Part shown: piece after piece, positions 11,101-23,100 of the stretch
Layout of the letters: every line of letters starts with the position of its first letter
Numbering within the stretch: position 1 is the first letter of the stretch
Assembly (NCBI GenBank): GCA_000934455.1
Contig: KN890861.1
Span: forward strand, 29,343-59,103
From: Apostichopus parvimensis
Lineage: Eukaryota > Echinodermata > Holothuroidea > Aspidochirotida > Stichopodidae
Direction of reading: 5' to 3'
DNA length: 29,761 bases
Notes under the pieces: generated by a model
Told to the model about the DNA's origin: nothing
Database searches by the model: none
The model's input: the letters and a program-made list of their open reading frames with translations, nothing else
Translations under genes and position numbers: made by a program

Positions 11101-14100
11101 CGTCGGAAGCAAAGCTTTGAAATCAACAGCAGGTCGTTGGTTAGGTGCGGCCCTGTCAATCTTTCACTCCTAAAATCTGGCCCATTCATTCAAAAAGGGT
11201 GCCCACCCCTGCTATAGGCCTATATCTGAAGCCCTGGGGTCATTCCTTGACCGACTTGGTGCAATATAATGTGCCCATTTCGAAGTAAATTTATTCACAG
11301 ATTGTTAGTTGTCATGGGTTCGAACAAATGAGGGGAATTCTATCATGAAACATAGGGCAAAATGGGGCTGGGGTTCCAGTTCGCCGCATCATTTGTCAAC
11401 TTGCACTGGGTTCTAATGTTCATTTCATTTGGAATCACTAATAAAAGAAATAATCCACCAAAAATGAAGGTCGCATGAACTTTATTGCAGATTTCCTGAG
11501 TGACGAATTTGTAATTTTCTTCCGAAATCACGCAACTAGCTGGCTGCTATCCAGCCTGGCAATTGCCATCTCCAGCGATCTGGCAGGTATTGAAATCTGA
11601 AATTTTCTTGGTACGCTGCGCGCCAACCGATGGTGGCGCTCCGCTTAGATAGTACTTGCGGTCGGAATACTCGAATCGATTACTGTACGTCCCCCCCACG
11701 TTTCAAATCGGATTGACGCCCCTGTTCCAGACTCTTCCTAGCCTATGTGCTGGTTACTAAACTGTACAAATTTATATTAATTATCGACCATTTCAGAAAG
11801 TACTAGAGTATTTGCCGTCCGGTTAACACGGCTGTATTTTCGAGGAAAATTTACGGAGCAACAGAGTCCCAAAATGGTGTATGATTTCCCCATGGATTTT
11901 TTTGCAAAATATATGAAATATTCCGTATTACTGAAATATTTAAACACAATAAGAAAATTAACCCAAGAAATATTTGTATGTGTATTTCCTTTGTAGCATC
12001 ACAGATTGGAAAGTTATTCTACATGGTACATATATATATCTTAACCAAACAACATATATGCTACCTGGTCAACACAAAATGGGGCCCAGAAGTGGTCTGA
12101 TCTAATCCACTTAAACCCTTTATCGTTATCAACTTTCATGCATGGAAATGATTCCATTCCATTTCCACACTTTTCAAACCCGTCCATGTCCGTCGAAAGA
12201 CCCGTACTTCACAGTGATGGCTGACTGTTTCAAAGCCAGGGGCGTGAACCAGTTTGGAACCGGGTGTGCCATTCCTTCCGAGATGCCAGAGCAGCAAGCA
12301 ACCATTTGAAGTGTTGGAAGTTGAGGAGGACTCTAGCCCTAGCAATTCATGCCCTAGTCCTCCCCCGGTTTCACCCCTTATGTCCCCTGTAACCTTTGAC
12401 CTCACCTGTGGTATCCATCCTCATAGGTCACACTTTCTTCTAACGTAGCAAAGTCCAGTTCTTTCCTCCCACAGACAAGCAGCTGTGTTTCCACAGAGTG
12501 GAACAGTCCAAGAGCTCTTCCTCCACATACTGAATGGAAACCCTTTGCAAATGCCTATGAAAAATGGACAACAAAAAAAATCAAACAATTTTCATACAGT
12601 GAGAAATTCTCAATTTTTTCCAACAGCTAATTAATGCAGCTTTTTGCGTCCTTTCCTATGATTTTCTCAACCTCATTGACCCCACGATGCCATAACGACA
12701 TACATAACTGGCTTATCTATTCCGATCTTACTTCAAATGGTGTGATAAAAGTCAAAAGAAATTTACACTTTTGAACGTTCTTTTTTCTCGAAGATATTTT
12801 CTGTTAGGAACTCAATAAACCCTGCCCATAATATGAATATTTAAATTCTATGAACATCGTTGAATATTGAGGTAATTAATTTTCACTTTGCCGGCGTCAA
12901 AAGCAACCCAGTTCACCAATATGTACTACAACACCATGCTTTATCTGTGTACATTGTGTATGGCTGTGATAATGAGGCAACAATTTCGGATTGCTGTGAA
13001 TTAATCTATTTTATTTCATAAATTAACATGTTAGCTATTCGCTGATTGGTTGAAATCAAACTAGAGGATGCGATTAATTTTAAATGAGGAATTTGTTGGG
13101 AGACACTCTACTCCTTATCTGCAGAAGTCCTTAATTACTTACCAATTAATGCTCTTGGCAGGGGAAAACAAAACTTGGCTAATATCTTAGTTTGCTGTTT
13201 TGTGATGAATACATGTAAAAAACTTGATGGACGTGTCAAACAGGGTGGGAAAACGGCTACAAACGCAAAAAGTTGCTCATAGGATACGAACCAAAAATAA
13301 TTCTTTAAAAGGTTGGAAATCAATATTAAACCTGGCCTACAACTTTAGCCACTTAGCTATAAATTTTTTTTTAAAAAAATTGCCTCTTTGAAATTTTGTT
13401 GATTTAAGTACAAAAGCATGCAACATAAATTTTGCACTGGCAGATAAATGACAGTGTTTTAGTTTTGCTAAGTGGCAAATGGGAAGATTGGCTGACATTT
13501 AGCCCTTAAAAAGCCTGAATTTTGAGGCCTGAAACACAAAGGAATGATGCTAAACTTTGAACTAGATACTGAACCATCATTGTGTGCTTTTACTTTTGCC
13601 TTCCAAGAAAATTCCAGAAATTTATTTCACCAAAACAAAAATCTGGATTTTTTTTGGACATTAAATATGTGCAAAATATGACTTAGAGTTTAGGCCTTAT
13701 TAAAGGCCTTAATAAGTTAACTCCTAAATTACAAGCCCACATATATCATTTGATTGCTGTGAAGTTCCTCTTTTCAAAGAAGACGATAAGTTATTTCCAA
13801 AAGTCGCTATACAGTAGGCCACAAACCAATGACAGTGTCCTTGAAATGAAGATTGTCAGAACAAAGGAATAACATAACAGCAAATCTTGAATTGCTCGCA
13901 ATAATACAGTTAACGATATGAAATTAAAATCTTTGTACATCTTTGTAAAAGAACGTGATGTAAACGGCTTAAACCAAACTATAAATAGGATATCTCATAC
14001 TAGGCCAGGTGTATTTAAAACAGCACCGGTGGCGCTTTAAACTCTTTGTAAAGCTTTGTAAAGGAACGTGATGTAAACGGCTTAAACCAAACTATAAATA

Positions 14101-17100
14101 GGATATCTCATACTAGGCCACGTGTCTTTAAAATACCACCGGTGAATTTTAAACTCTTTGTAAAACTTTGTAAAAGAATGTGATGTAAACGACGTAAACC
14201 AAACTATGAATAGACTATCTCGTACTCGGCCATATGTGTTTAAAACAGCACCAGTGGCGCTTTAAACTCTTTGTAAAACTTTGTAAAGGAAAGTAATGTA
14301 AATGGCATAAACCAAACTATAAATAGAATATTTCATACTAGGCCACGTGTCTTTAAAACACCACCGGTGGCGCTTGAAACTCTTTGTAAAACTCTCTTTG
14401 TAAAGAACGTGATGTACACCCCACAGGTGGTGCTTTGAGCAAGAGTTCATTAACACTCAGTCAAGAGGCTTCAAATCGACAATTGAAAACAATTTAGAAA
14501 AAATATGAAAAAAAAATTGATTGATAATGGTATTATCACCAGTACTATTAATATTCTTGTTGATACCATACAAGGGAGGGATTGTTATACGCACAAACAA
14601 GGCAATAAAAAGCAGAAATATCAATACAGAAGCCTATTTTGCTTTAATGCCACGATTGTTATCTACCTTAATGATATGGCTCCGACAAATTTTGTGACCT
14701 CGTTGTTGTATTTTCTTGCTTTTGCTTTCGTTTCTCGTCTTTGTGTCACTGAGCTGAGCTCTAATATAATTGTCAGAAGATGTGCAGTGCCTTAGAGTTT
14801 TGGGGGAAAGCATGGACTTAAAGGGAGTGAAGACTCGCGCACAAAGAAACGTATGATGCCGGTAATCTGATCTAGTTTCGAATGAGGTGTAACAGAAGTG
14901 TTAGACACCACCATCGATCCCAGAAAATACACACACAGCTTGCTACCGTTGGTAATTAGACACTAGTGTACAGTCAATACATACAGCTGTGGTCAATACC
15001 CACAGCACAGTGTATAAACGTTACAGCGATGGACATCTCAGGTCCAGCTAAAGAAAACAAGGTATCACGATTCATTACTGTCTGCATTTTGTAGCGACAA
15101 GAAGAAAACTTCACATGCAAGCAACAGAATGTTAACTTTTTCAGAACGCGGCACGCGGTTGGGGGCGAGTCTTCAATGTCTTTAAAACACACTAGCTCAT
15201 TGTTTTGCCACTGATTAGCAGTCCTGCCAACTCTCCTGGTTTTACCCTCGAGTCTCCCGGGTTTTTTTCTTTCTTTCTTTTTCCAGGCAATCTCACACTC
15301 TTCTCCTGATTTATGTGGCACTAATCTCCAAGCAAAATTTCATTTCTCGTTGATTTCTTATTAATTGGGACGAGAAATGTGCCTTGTGCATGTTTTCTTC
15401 GTTTATGTACTTGAAAGTCGGATAAAGCTTGAGTGCTTCCTTTCGAGCTTTAACATGGATTTAGCTGCCACATTGCCACTCTCAAAGCATAAATTTTTCT
15501 CTGACTGACACATTTTATAAGACTTCTAAATTCGCATGACCTAACAAAGTTACCAAATGACCTTCAAGTTCCCATAAAGAAACTCATCGGACAATCTCTT
15601 AGTAAAAATATTCAAAAATTGATTTCCACAGTACTTATGTCAATGACTTTAATGAATCATCTGGCAAAAAATTGGCTGAAAAATTCTTTTTCAAGTGTCT
15701 GGGAGAAATCATTTGACCTTCAAAATTGCAGATTGCACAAAACCCTTACAATAGTATTTGAGAGCCACATTGTCAACAAACTATGGGTTCATACAAGTCC
15801 TCAAAATCTACCTGGGTTGGTAGTTTACAGGTGAATGAGCAAACAAAATCTGGCAAACAAAAAAAAACTTCATCAAATACAAAATTAAGTTTTTTAAATA
15901 AACAATATACTGTAGGTTGGAATGCCACTACTTGGCCGATATAACGTCGAACTTTTTTTTTTTGCACCAGGCATCTAGAACAGAGTTCAAACACACAAAT
16001 AATGAAAAAAAAAATACTAGGCAGGAAAAAAGGAGGGTCATGAGATGAGAAAAATAAATTCAAGTGACGTCAAACTTCCAGAAGCAAACTTACAATAATG
16101 ATCAATGAAGTAAGAACTATTTGAAGGTTCGTCCTTTTCTTACGCTCCAGGACTGATTAAATCAGAGTTTTATAAATGGGCCTGACAGCTCATTTCCTTT
16201 ATATTACGCCTTTCTTAATATATAATATTCTTCAGAAAGTCTACAGGGGAAGGGGGGGCAGGGACATTACAGGATCATGATCAAGGCAGCATCTCAGTTT
16301 CAGTTTCTGCCATGATATGTGCATCCCAGCTCTCAGCTTGTTTCAAGCACCTTTCAGATATGCAAATATGCGTCTCAAGAAATGTTTCTTAAACCAACAA
16401 GAAGAATGCTGACTTTTGTTCGATCCTTCTCGTTCATTGCGACAGAGCGGTGACTCGCTCTGATTCAAGGATTTACCCTGATAAAAATTCCTGCATTCGT
16501 GTAGCGCTGTCTGCAAAATTTCAATGTGTATTAGCGCCACCGTCTAGAGTTTTCGTCCTAGTACCTCGTTTGAAGCTAGCAGACATTTTCGACGTGTACT
16601 AGTGCCACCATCTTTAGTCATCGTCCTAGTACCTAGTATGAAGCTAGCAGACATTTTCGACGTGTACTAGTGCCACCATCTTGAGACATAGTCCTAGTAC
16701 CTAGTTTGAAGCTAGCAGACATTTTCGACGTGTATCAATGCCACCATCTTTAGTCATCGTCCTAGTACCTAGTTTGAAGCTAGCAGACATTTTTGACGTG
16801 TATTAGCGCCACTGTCTGCAGTCATCGTCCTAGTACCTCGTTTGAAGCTAACAGACATTTTCAACGTGTATCAATGCCACCTTCTTAGTCATTGTCCTAG
16901 TACCTAGTTTGAAGCTAGCAGACATTTTTGACGTGTATTAGCGCCACAGTCTTGAGTCATCGTCCTAAGTAACCTGTTTGAAGCTAGCAGACACCCACAA
17001 CAGACGAGGAGAAGTACAGACACTTACCTGAAACTGCCTTTGGATGGCATCGACCAGCAGAAACTTGACGTAGAGGTCCACGTAATCTCCGCGGTTCTTG

Positions 17101-20100
17101 TTCGTAACGGGGATTTCAGATCCCATCGGTTTCAGGTCGATCGTAACCGTCTCTCCCATCGACGTGTGAGAAATCTGGAAAGTCTGGCAAAAGACGTCTT
17201 CGACGTCGTCCTCACAATTTAAAAGTTCCTGCAACAAGTAAAAATATTTCCCTTTAATAATTCAAGCAGCTCTGCTGTGGGCATTTTTCAATTCTGGACA
17301 AACGAAAAATCACCGAGAGATCTATACAACTCATGTCTTCCTTATCTACATATATGAATATTGATATTAAATATGAATAATTAGGTACTGTAAAATCTAT
17401 ATCTGGAAGTTCTGGCATTATCATTTAGCTGCAGAGGAATAATTTTATCCACGACCTAATCCCCAGGTGGTAAAGGGTGGGGGGGGAAGGGAGGGGGCAT
17501 AAAGCAACAAGGACCCTCTATTCATTATGAGAGAGTGGAATGCCCATGGTATGACATTTTGTAAAAATCCCTTTTTATTGGAAAAAACACCAACTTTACA
17601 CTTTTCGGGTTTTGGCATCTAAATTTGACCTTAGATGACCTCCATCAAACACTGTGCATGGGCCTTGTTGCACATCATACCTTCTATCAATCTATCTACC
17701 ACATACGAACAAAATTTGAATACTTGAGTCAAACATTATCTTGAGAAAACCAGTGTAAACATTCTTGTCCCATGACAACCTCCTTAACCTCTACTGTTGC
17801 CAGATACATTCACAAACTAAAATCCCTTAATTTCAAAAACTGTATATAAATGTCTTTGCCTTACAAAAATGTTTTTTCATGATGGATGTGGTGTTGATCT
17901 AAAGATGACAGAAAAATATATACTGGAGATCTTTGTTAGGCAATCAAAACCTCAGTTCAGAACCTAGTACCCCATTTAAAGAACATCTTTACATTGCTTA
18001 TTAACCAAAGAAAGTATGTTAATGTGAGACCCCAAGTGGAAATCAATGTACAGGTGAGTTGTTTTCAATGAACTTTTGGAATTGGTTAATTCATAGTGCT
18101 TTTGCACAAAAGCACTGATCACAACAACACGAATGAAAGAAAGAAAGAACAAAGAAAAAACGGTAATAAAAAGTGAGATATTTTGCCGCTTGACAATGCA
18201 AGCTGTGAATGAACCATCCTGATAAAGACTTCAAAAAGACCAAAATATCCCAATGACTTTGTCAAATTCCTTGGCTACATTGTTTGCATACACCGAACGA
18301 TACTTCTTAAGCATCACAAACAACGCTGTTGTTTATGTAAGTTTCATGAAAAAAAACAAAAAAAACAACCAGAACAGATTAATCATCTTTTTGTAGCAGG
18401 ATATACAGATGCAAACTGCGAAAGAACCATCCGCTCGGTGAACCCACAACTGTTACCCAGTTTACCCACCTTACTGGACACATTCCAGTTGATATTGTTT
18501 GTATGAGTCAAAAGGGGGCATTGATCTACAATCGACAAGGTAACAAAAAACAAAAAAAACATGTTTTTGTACATTTCATAAAAATTTTTTTTTTTTGTCT
18601 GTTTTCATTTTTTTTTTGGGCAAACACCGATAATTCCTGATGTGTTTATTGGTGTCTACCTACACAACACCAACGTCCTAACTTATTTAAGTGTAAATGT
18701 CTCGACCGAATATACGGCAGTTAACGATTTTCGATATGTCTCATGACGTGTAATATATGTTTACATGTACTAGGCCAGCTAAATGTATAGTGTAACAACC
18801 TGTTTGCACATGTGCTGGATTACTTGTGAAGCTTCACCGTCTAAGCAGTGCTGCTAAATCAAGTCACTGACCAACTGGTCTAAAGATGCAACACTGCCCG
18901 ATGCTATTAATCCGAGCAGTATCAACAGTTTTCGACAAACGGCATCGAAAATCAAGTATGTCGTGTTAGAAACTGATACATATTCTATTGGCAGACAAAT
19001 TACTGTCAACTTTTACATCTCAATATCCCCAATTTGTTCCCCAACTTTGAAATAAGTTTGATCGAATGTAACCGATTTCAATGACTGTCTCAGTGCTTCC
19101 TAACCCTAGGAAGTGTCTGGTCTGTGATGTCTCCATGGTAGCCGTTCCTCAAAAAATTTAAAAAAAAACATTATTTTCCTTATTCCTTTTACAAATCTTT
19201 CTACGAATTTTATCACTGAAATTTTGTGAAATGCTTGGAAAGTTTGCTTCATTGTGCTTCAAGGTTCTCTGTAATAAAATTCCACCAAAATGTAGCTAAT
19301 TTTGTAGTCACACTTTTCTACCTCTGTGGAAATTGTGATGTGATGTGACTGAAAATTTTTCTGTAAAAAAAATATGATTCTCGGCTCAATCGCCACGACG
19401 ACATCATTCAGTATGCTCCATAGCAGCTTTTTGAAAAAAAAAACAATCAAATCTATAACATGAATGCAATAGAAGGATGAAAGTTTTGACGTTAGACATG
19501 CAGTGTAGAAATTTGTCAACCAATCAACATCAGCCAGCAAAATATGATTTTTAAGGATCATTGAATGAAATTGAGATCCTAGTAAAACAGTCTGGATCTG
19601 CTTCTTAAGTATAGAGTCACCTTTTGTAATGAGGAAACATATTTGTTGTGCAAAGCAAGCTTTTTGACCGAAGATCAATAAAAACTATTTAAAAATTCAT
19701 CCTTTTAACAAATATATTGAAAACACCCTTTGCTAATCTCTCCTTGGTGTGAAATCATACACAATTGTTGACCAATGTAGACCACCCGTACAAAAAAAGT
19801 TGTCCTAAAGTAAACTTCACAAAAGCCATGATTTGGCAAATTTTTTAACCTTTCGTAAACCTTCTGGAAGCACAGAATATGTCATTGACACGGCGGCAGT
19901 GGAACAATTCAACAGGTTGTTGCTTGCTTGTTTGCAAATAACCTATCAATCACTGATGAATTCCCGAGCCCCTTTGATCATCCGAAACAAAGCCGGAGAG
20001 ATTGAAAGAAGTCACAAATGCTGTGGCTTTTTCGAGACAATGGTCCCATTCTATTGTCACGATTATTCGCCGGTATGGAAAAAAATATCTTGCACCAATT

Positions 20101-23100
20101 AGATGCAGTCATCCGTGCGTTATTAATTACAGGTGACAGCTGATCTGAGAAAAAATTGTGTTCCATTTCTTAATCAGTGTCAACGACTTCTGAAACCAAA
20201 CAGTCTGTACCAACAGTCAGGTAACAACAGTAGGTATGTACAGTAAATATTGTACAGTCCTTATGAACAATGTGTAATATGTATGCATATTCATTAGATC
20301 ACGACTGTCCAACCAGCGCGATTCTTTCGCTGATTTTTTGCCTTTCTGACAGTACTTTGAAAACCGAACACCCAAGAGATTTCAATCAGTGAGGGGGGGG
20401 ATGGGGGGGAGGGAGAAGGGCAAACTTTGAAAGGACAGGGAGAAATGTCACTTGATTTGATGGGGGGGGGGGGAATCGCAACTATCACTTCAAAATGTTT
20501 TTTGAACAAAAATGGCTCTTTGAAGTAAATTTTTTATTTTTATACAAGAGGGTACTTTTCAAATAACAGAATGGTACTTTCCATTTACAAAATGGAATGC
20601 TTCTTATTAATGAAATGGGGCACCCTTGATTTGTTTGACAAAACTGGGAGGGGGAGGGAGGGGTTGGAAGGGGAATCCTGTTTCCCATTGGCTGTGCCAC
20701 CTGTTGCATGCTGCATGAATTCTTAAATTTATACCAAATGATGTCCACTGTTGTGTCTCCTTTAAAAACTCTAATTGCTTAAGGCCTCAATGCTTCAGTT
20801 TACATTGGATTGTAACAAAATGACATCTTGGCCATGCAATTTATATGTAGCTGGATTCCCCCTCACCCTCCTCCCCCCCCCCCCCCCCCGCCTATCAAAC
20901 TAAGATATCTATGTTTCCAGTTTGTTATCTATCCTTTAACGTAATTTGCTGCCAACTCTAACCTAGACTGACCATAATTTGGTAGACAAAGTGCAGACCC
21001 CTTCTTTGAGAATACAAAAATTAATATCATTAATATTGTTGACGCTTACATGTGAGTCTGCTATTTGCGACAGTTTTAACTTTGGACTAAAGGTTAAAAA
21101 TATTCAGAGAATTTGCAGAGACAAATTGCTCCGAAAGAAACTTTGGAGTGAATTTGGTGAGATATTTTTGGCAAAATACGGATCACAAAAGGCATATGAA
21201 AGAGCATATATATATATATCAAACAATCCACATCCTCGAACAGTACATCGTATCAAATTTACACGGTTATTGGAAGCAACCCCATAGGGGAATTGGCGTG
21301 ACTTGTATCTGCCCTGTTTCGATCGGTTTATGATCTCGGGGACCGCATATGCTTTGAAATTTACCCACTGGTGTCCCTCAGAGCAATCAAAGCTTGTCAC
21401 CTGCACACATACAACCCTTCAACCTTATGCTCACAAAGTTACAATACATGACAAAACTATCTGTTTTTAGCTTCCTTTACCCAAATAAAAAAAAAAACAC
21501 AAAACACATTTAAACCTATAAATCTATCCTTTCACAGTTTCTTATTAATACTGCATTATTAATCTTACACCAACTATTTGAAAAAGAAACAGATAAAACT
21601 CAAAAGCAAAAAATATAAATATAAAATTCCTTCCAGCAATCCCTGTCCCTCTACCCTCCCCTCTCCTGCCCCTACCCTCCCCACTACTCCTGCCCTTCCT
21701 CCTCCCATCCTGTTCCTCACTCTTTGCCCTACCTATCCCTTCCTATCCTCAACCACCCCCTCCTCCTACTCTTCTCCTACTATCCTCACCACTCCTTCCT
21801 GTCCCTTCCTCTATTCCCCTACCTGCCCCCTCCTCCCCCTTCCTCTTCTCCCCCTTCCTCTTCTCCCCCTTCCTCTTCTCCCCTTCCTGCCCCCTCCTTC
21901 CCCTCCCTCTTCTCCCCAACTTGCCCCCTCCTTAGGCCACAAAGCCTAAAAATAGCACCCAAGTTCACATGAAAGGCCACTGACTGCTAAAGTACACTAC
22001 ACCTCAATTGCCAGTGCTTTGAACACAAACAAACTGGGACTTCTTTTCTGTGAGATCAAAGTGAACTTGTCCGAGACAAAAGAAGTCGGTGATAATTGTT
22101 TGACTTCTCTTGCATCCTGTTTTTTTTTCTTTTTTCTATCTTTGTAGAATATTTTCCCCCCATTCACACAAATTGAGTCAATTCATTACTATCACATGTG
22201 TATGTAAAAGGCAGTTTTGTTTGCTATGGGGCAATAACCTTATGCAACTGTTCTCATATAAACATCTGATCAAAATTTGGTAAATGTTTGTCTTTAAGCA
22301 GCCTATTGGAAATAGCCAGGAATTTTCAGGGGAATTATTATTAGCGGTCAGTAACCCCCTTGTAGCAGGTTTTAACTGTTTGTTCACCCCTAAAATTCTA
22401 CAAATCCAACAACTGCTATATAGATCTTTTAGTAGTTTTATAGGGTTTAACCTCTTTTTGACTTCAGATGTCCCTTGACCTACACCAACAGAATATGGTC
22501 ATGAATCCTGTCAACACTAAGCAGGATATATGCAACAAGGTTATCACATTTGTGTGGCAGGTTTGGCCAATTTTGCTATGTGAAACTCAATCAAAGTTGG
22601 TCTGTATTTCTTAATAATAATAATGATAATTAACATTTCTCATATAGCGCAACTTACAATGAGGTCTCGCCGCGCTGTACTTAACCCTGGTCATTGGTAA
22701 CTTGTCACACCTACACACCAAAGTGTGCACAATTCAAACAATCTCTCCTGGGGCACCACAGTGCACCACAGCCACATGTCCCCTGGGGGACTTCCCATAA
22801 GGTGCAGCCACAAACCGGCGCACGCAACTATATTTCCTATAGTCACCTCGCAAGTCCCCATTTATACACCTGGGTGAAGAGAGGCAATGGAGATAAAGTG
22901 CCTTGCCCAAGGACACAACGCAATGATCTGGCCAGGGCTCGAACCTGTAATCCTTAGATCACAAGTCCACTGCCTTAACCACTTGACCACAACACCAACT
23001 ATTCTTCTGCTCTCTTGCAATGATTGTTCTTATTCAATACAAATCATGGAATGATATTATACCTCCAGGGTATCACATAGCTAGGAGGTTACTATTTATT

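Larger units (their letters stand above)
9097..11724 (+). mobile_element. hAT transposon, internally deleted, with 8-bp target duplication
   Basis: The left end reads CATGGGCGTCAATCC and the right end is the reverse complement of CAGGGGCGTCAATCC, giving terminal inverted repeats of about 15 nt with one mismatch. TTCCAGAC flanks both sides exactly (9089-9096 and 11725-11732), the 8-bp duplication typical of hAT. The left subterminal region is G-rich and can fold (GGGGGACA... TGTCCCCCC at about 9152-9178). Only the C-terminal part of a transposase is encoded, so the copy is non-autonomous. It was itself invaded by a 308-bp hAT MITE. Confidence 0.9.
8899..12405 (-). other. HECT gene intron F-G, carrying an hAT insertion
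   Basis: A 3507-bp intron beginning GTGAGG and ending TTCGCAG. About 2.6 kb of it is the hAT element at 9097-11724, so before the insertion the intron was about 0.87 kb. The remaining DNA is AT-rich with no other recognised feature. Confidence 0.85.
12555..17027 (-). other. HECT gene intron E-F
   Basis: A 4473-bp intron that begins GTAAGT and ends TTCATAG. It carries two tandem arrays (13931-14438 and 16523-16996). A block near 15221-15300, with CTCCTGGTTTTA and CTCCCGGGTTTTT strings, resembles a dispersed repeat. The rest is AT-rich with no gene recognised. A CRE octamer TGACGTCA is at 16065-16072. Confidence 0.85.
22611..22996 (-). mobile_element. tRNA-derived SINE, about 386 bp
   Basis: On the minus strand the head at 22996 starts GGTGTTGTGGTCAAGTGG and resembles a tRNA-Ser or tRNA-Leu 5' half. 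It has a Pol III A box TGGTCAAGTGG (22989-22979) and B box GGTTCGAGCCC (22945-22935). The body carries TCCTTGGGCAAGGCACTTTA (about 22916-22897), a string common in deuterostome SINEs. The 3' end has GCGCTATATGAGAAATG and a short ATT-rich tail (22631-22611). I see no clear target duplication. It lies in the same orientation as the HECT transcript. Confidence 0.85.

Noticed and set aside
14974..15321. 115-codon minus-strand open frame
   Set aside because: It overlaps a probable dispersed repeat near 15221-15300 and has no family match.
13931..16996. CRISPR-like repeat arrays
   Set aside because: The repeats are contiguous without unique spacers and lie in a eukaryotic intron.
19259..19678. 139-codon minus-strand open frame in intron D-E
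   Set aside because: It lacks any domain signature, has AT-driven composition and sits between well-joined HECT exons.
20979..21287. 102-codon plus-strand open frame with a hydrophobic start
   Set aside because: It looks mildly protein-like but has no recognised motif and lies antisense inside an intron.
21578..21972. Proline/serine-rich open frames of 82 and 123 codons
   Set aside because: They are translations of the polypyrimidine tract; the composition explains them fully.
22935..22996. A genuine tRNA gene
   Set aside because: A and B boxes are present but the acceptor stem does not close and the sequence continues into a SINE body, so it is a tRNA-derived repeat.
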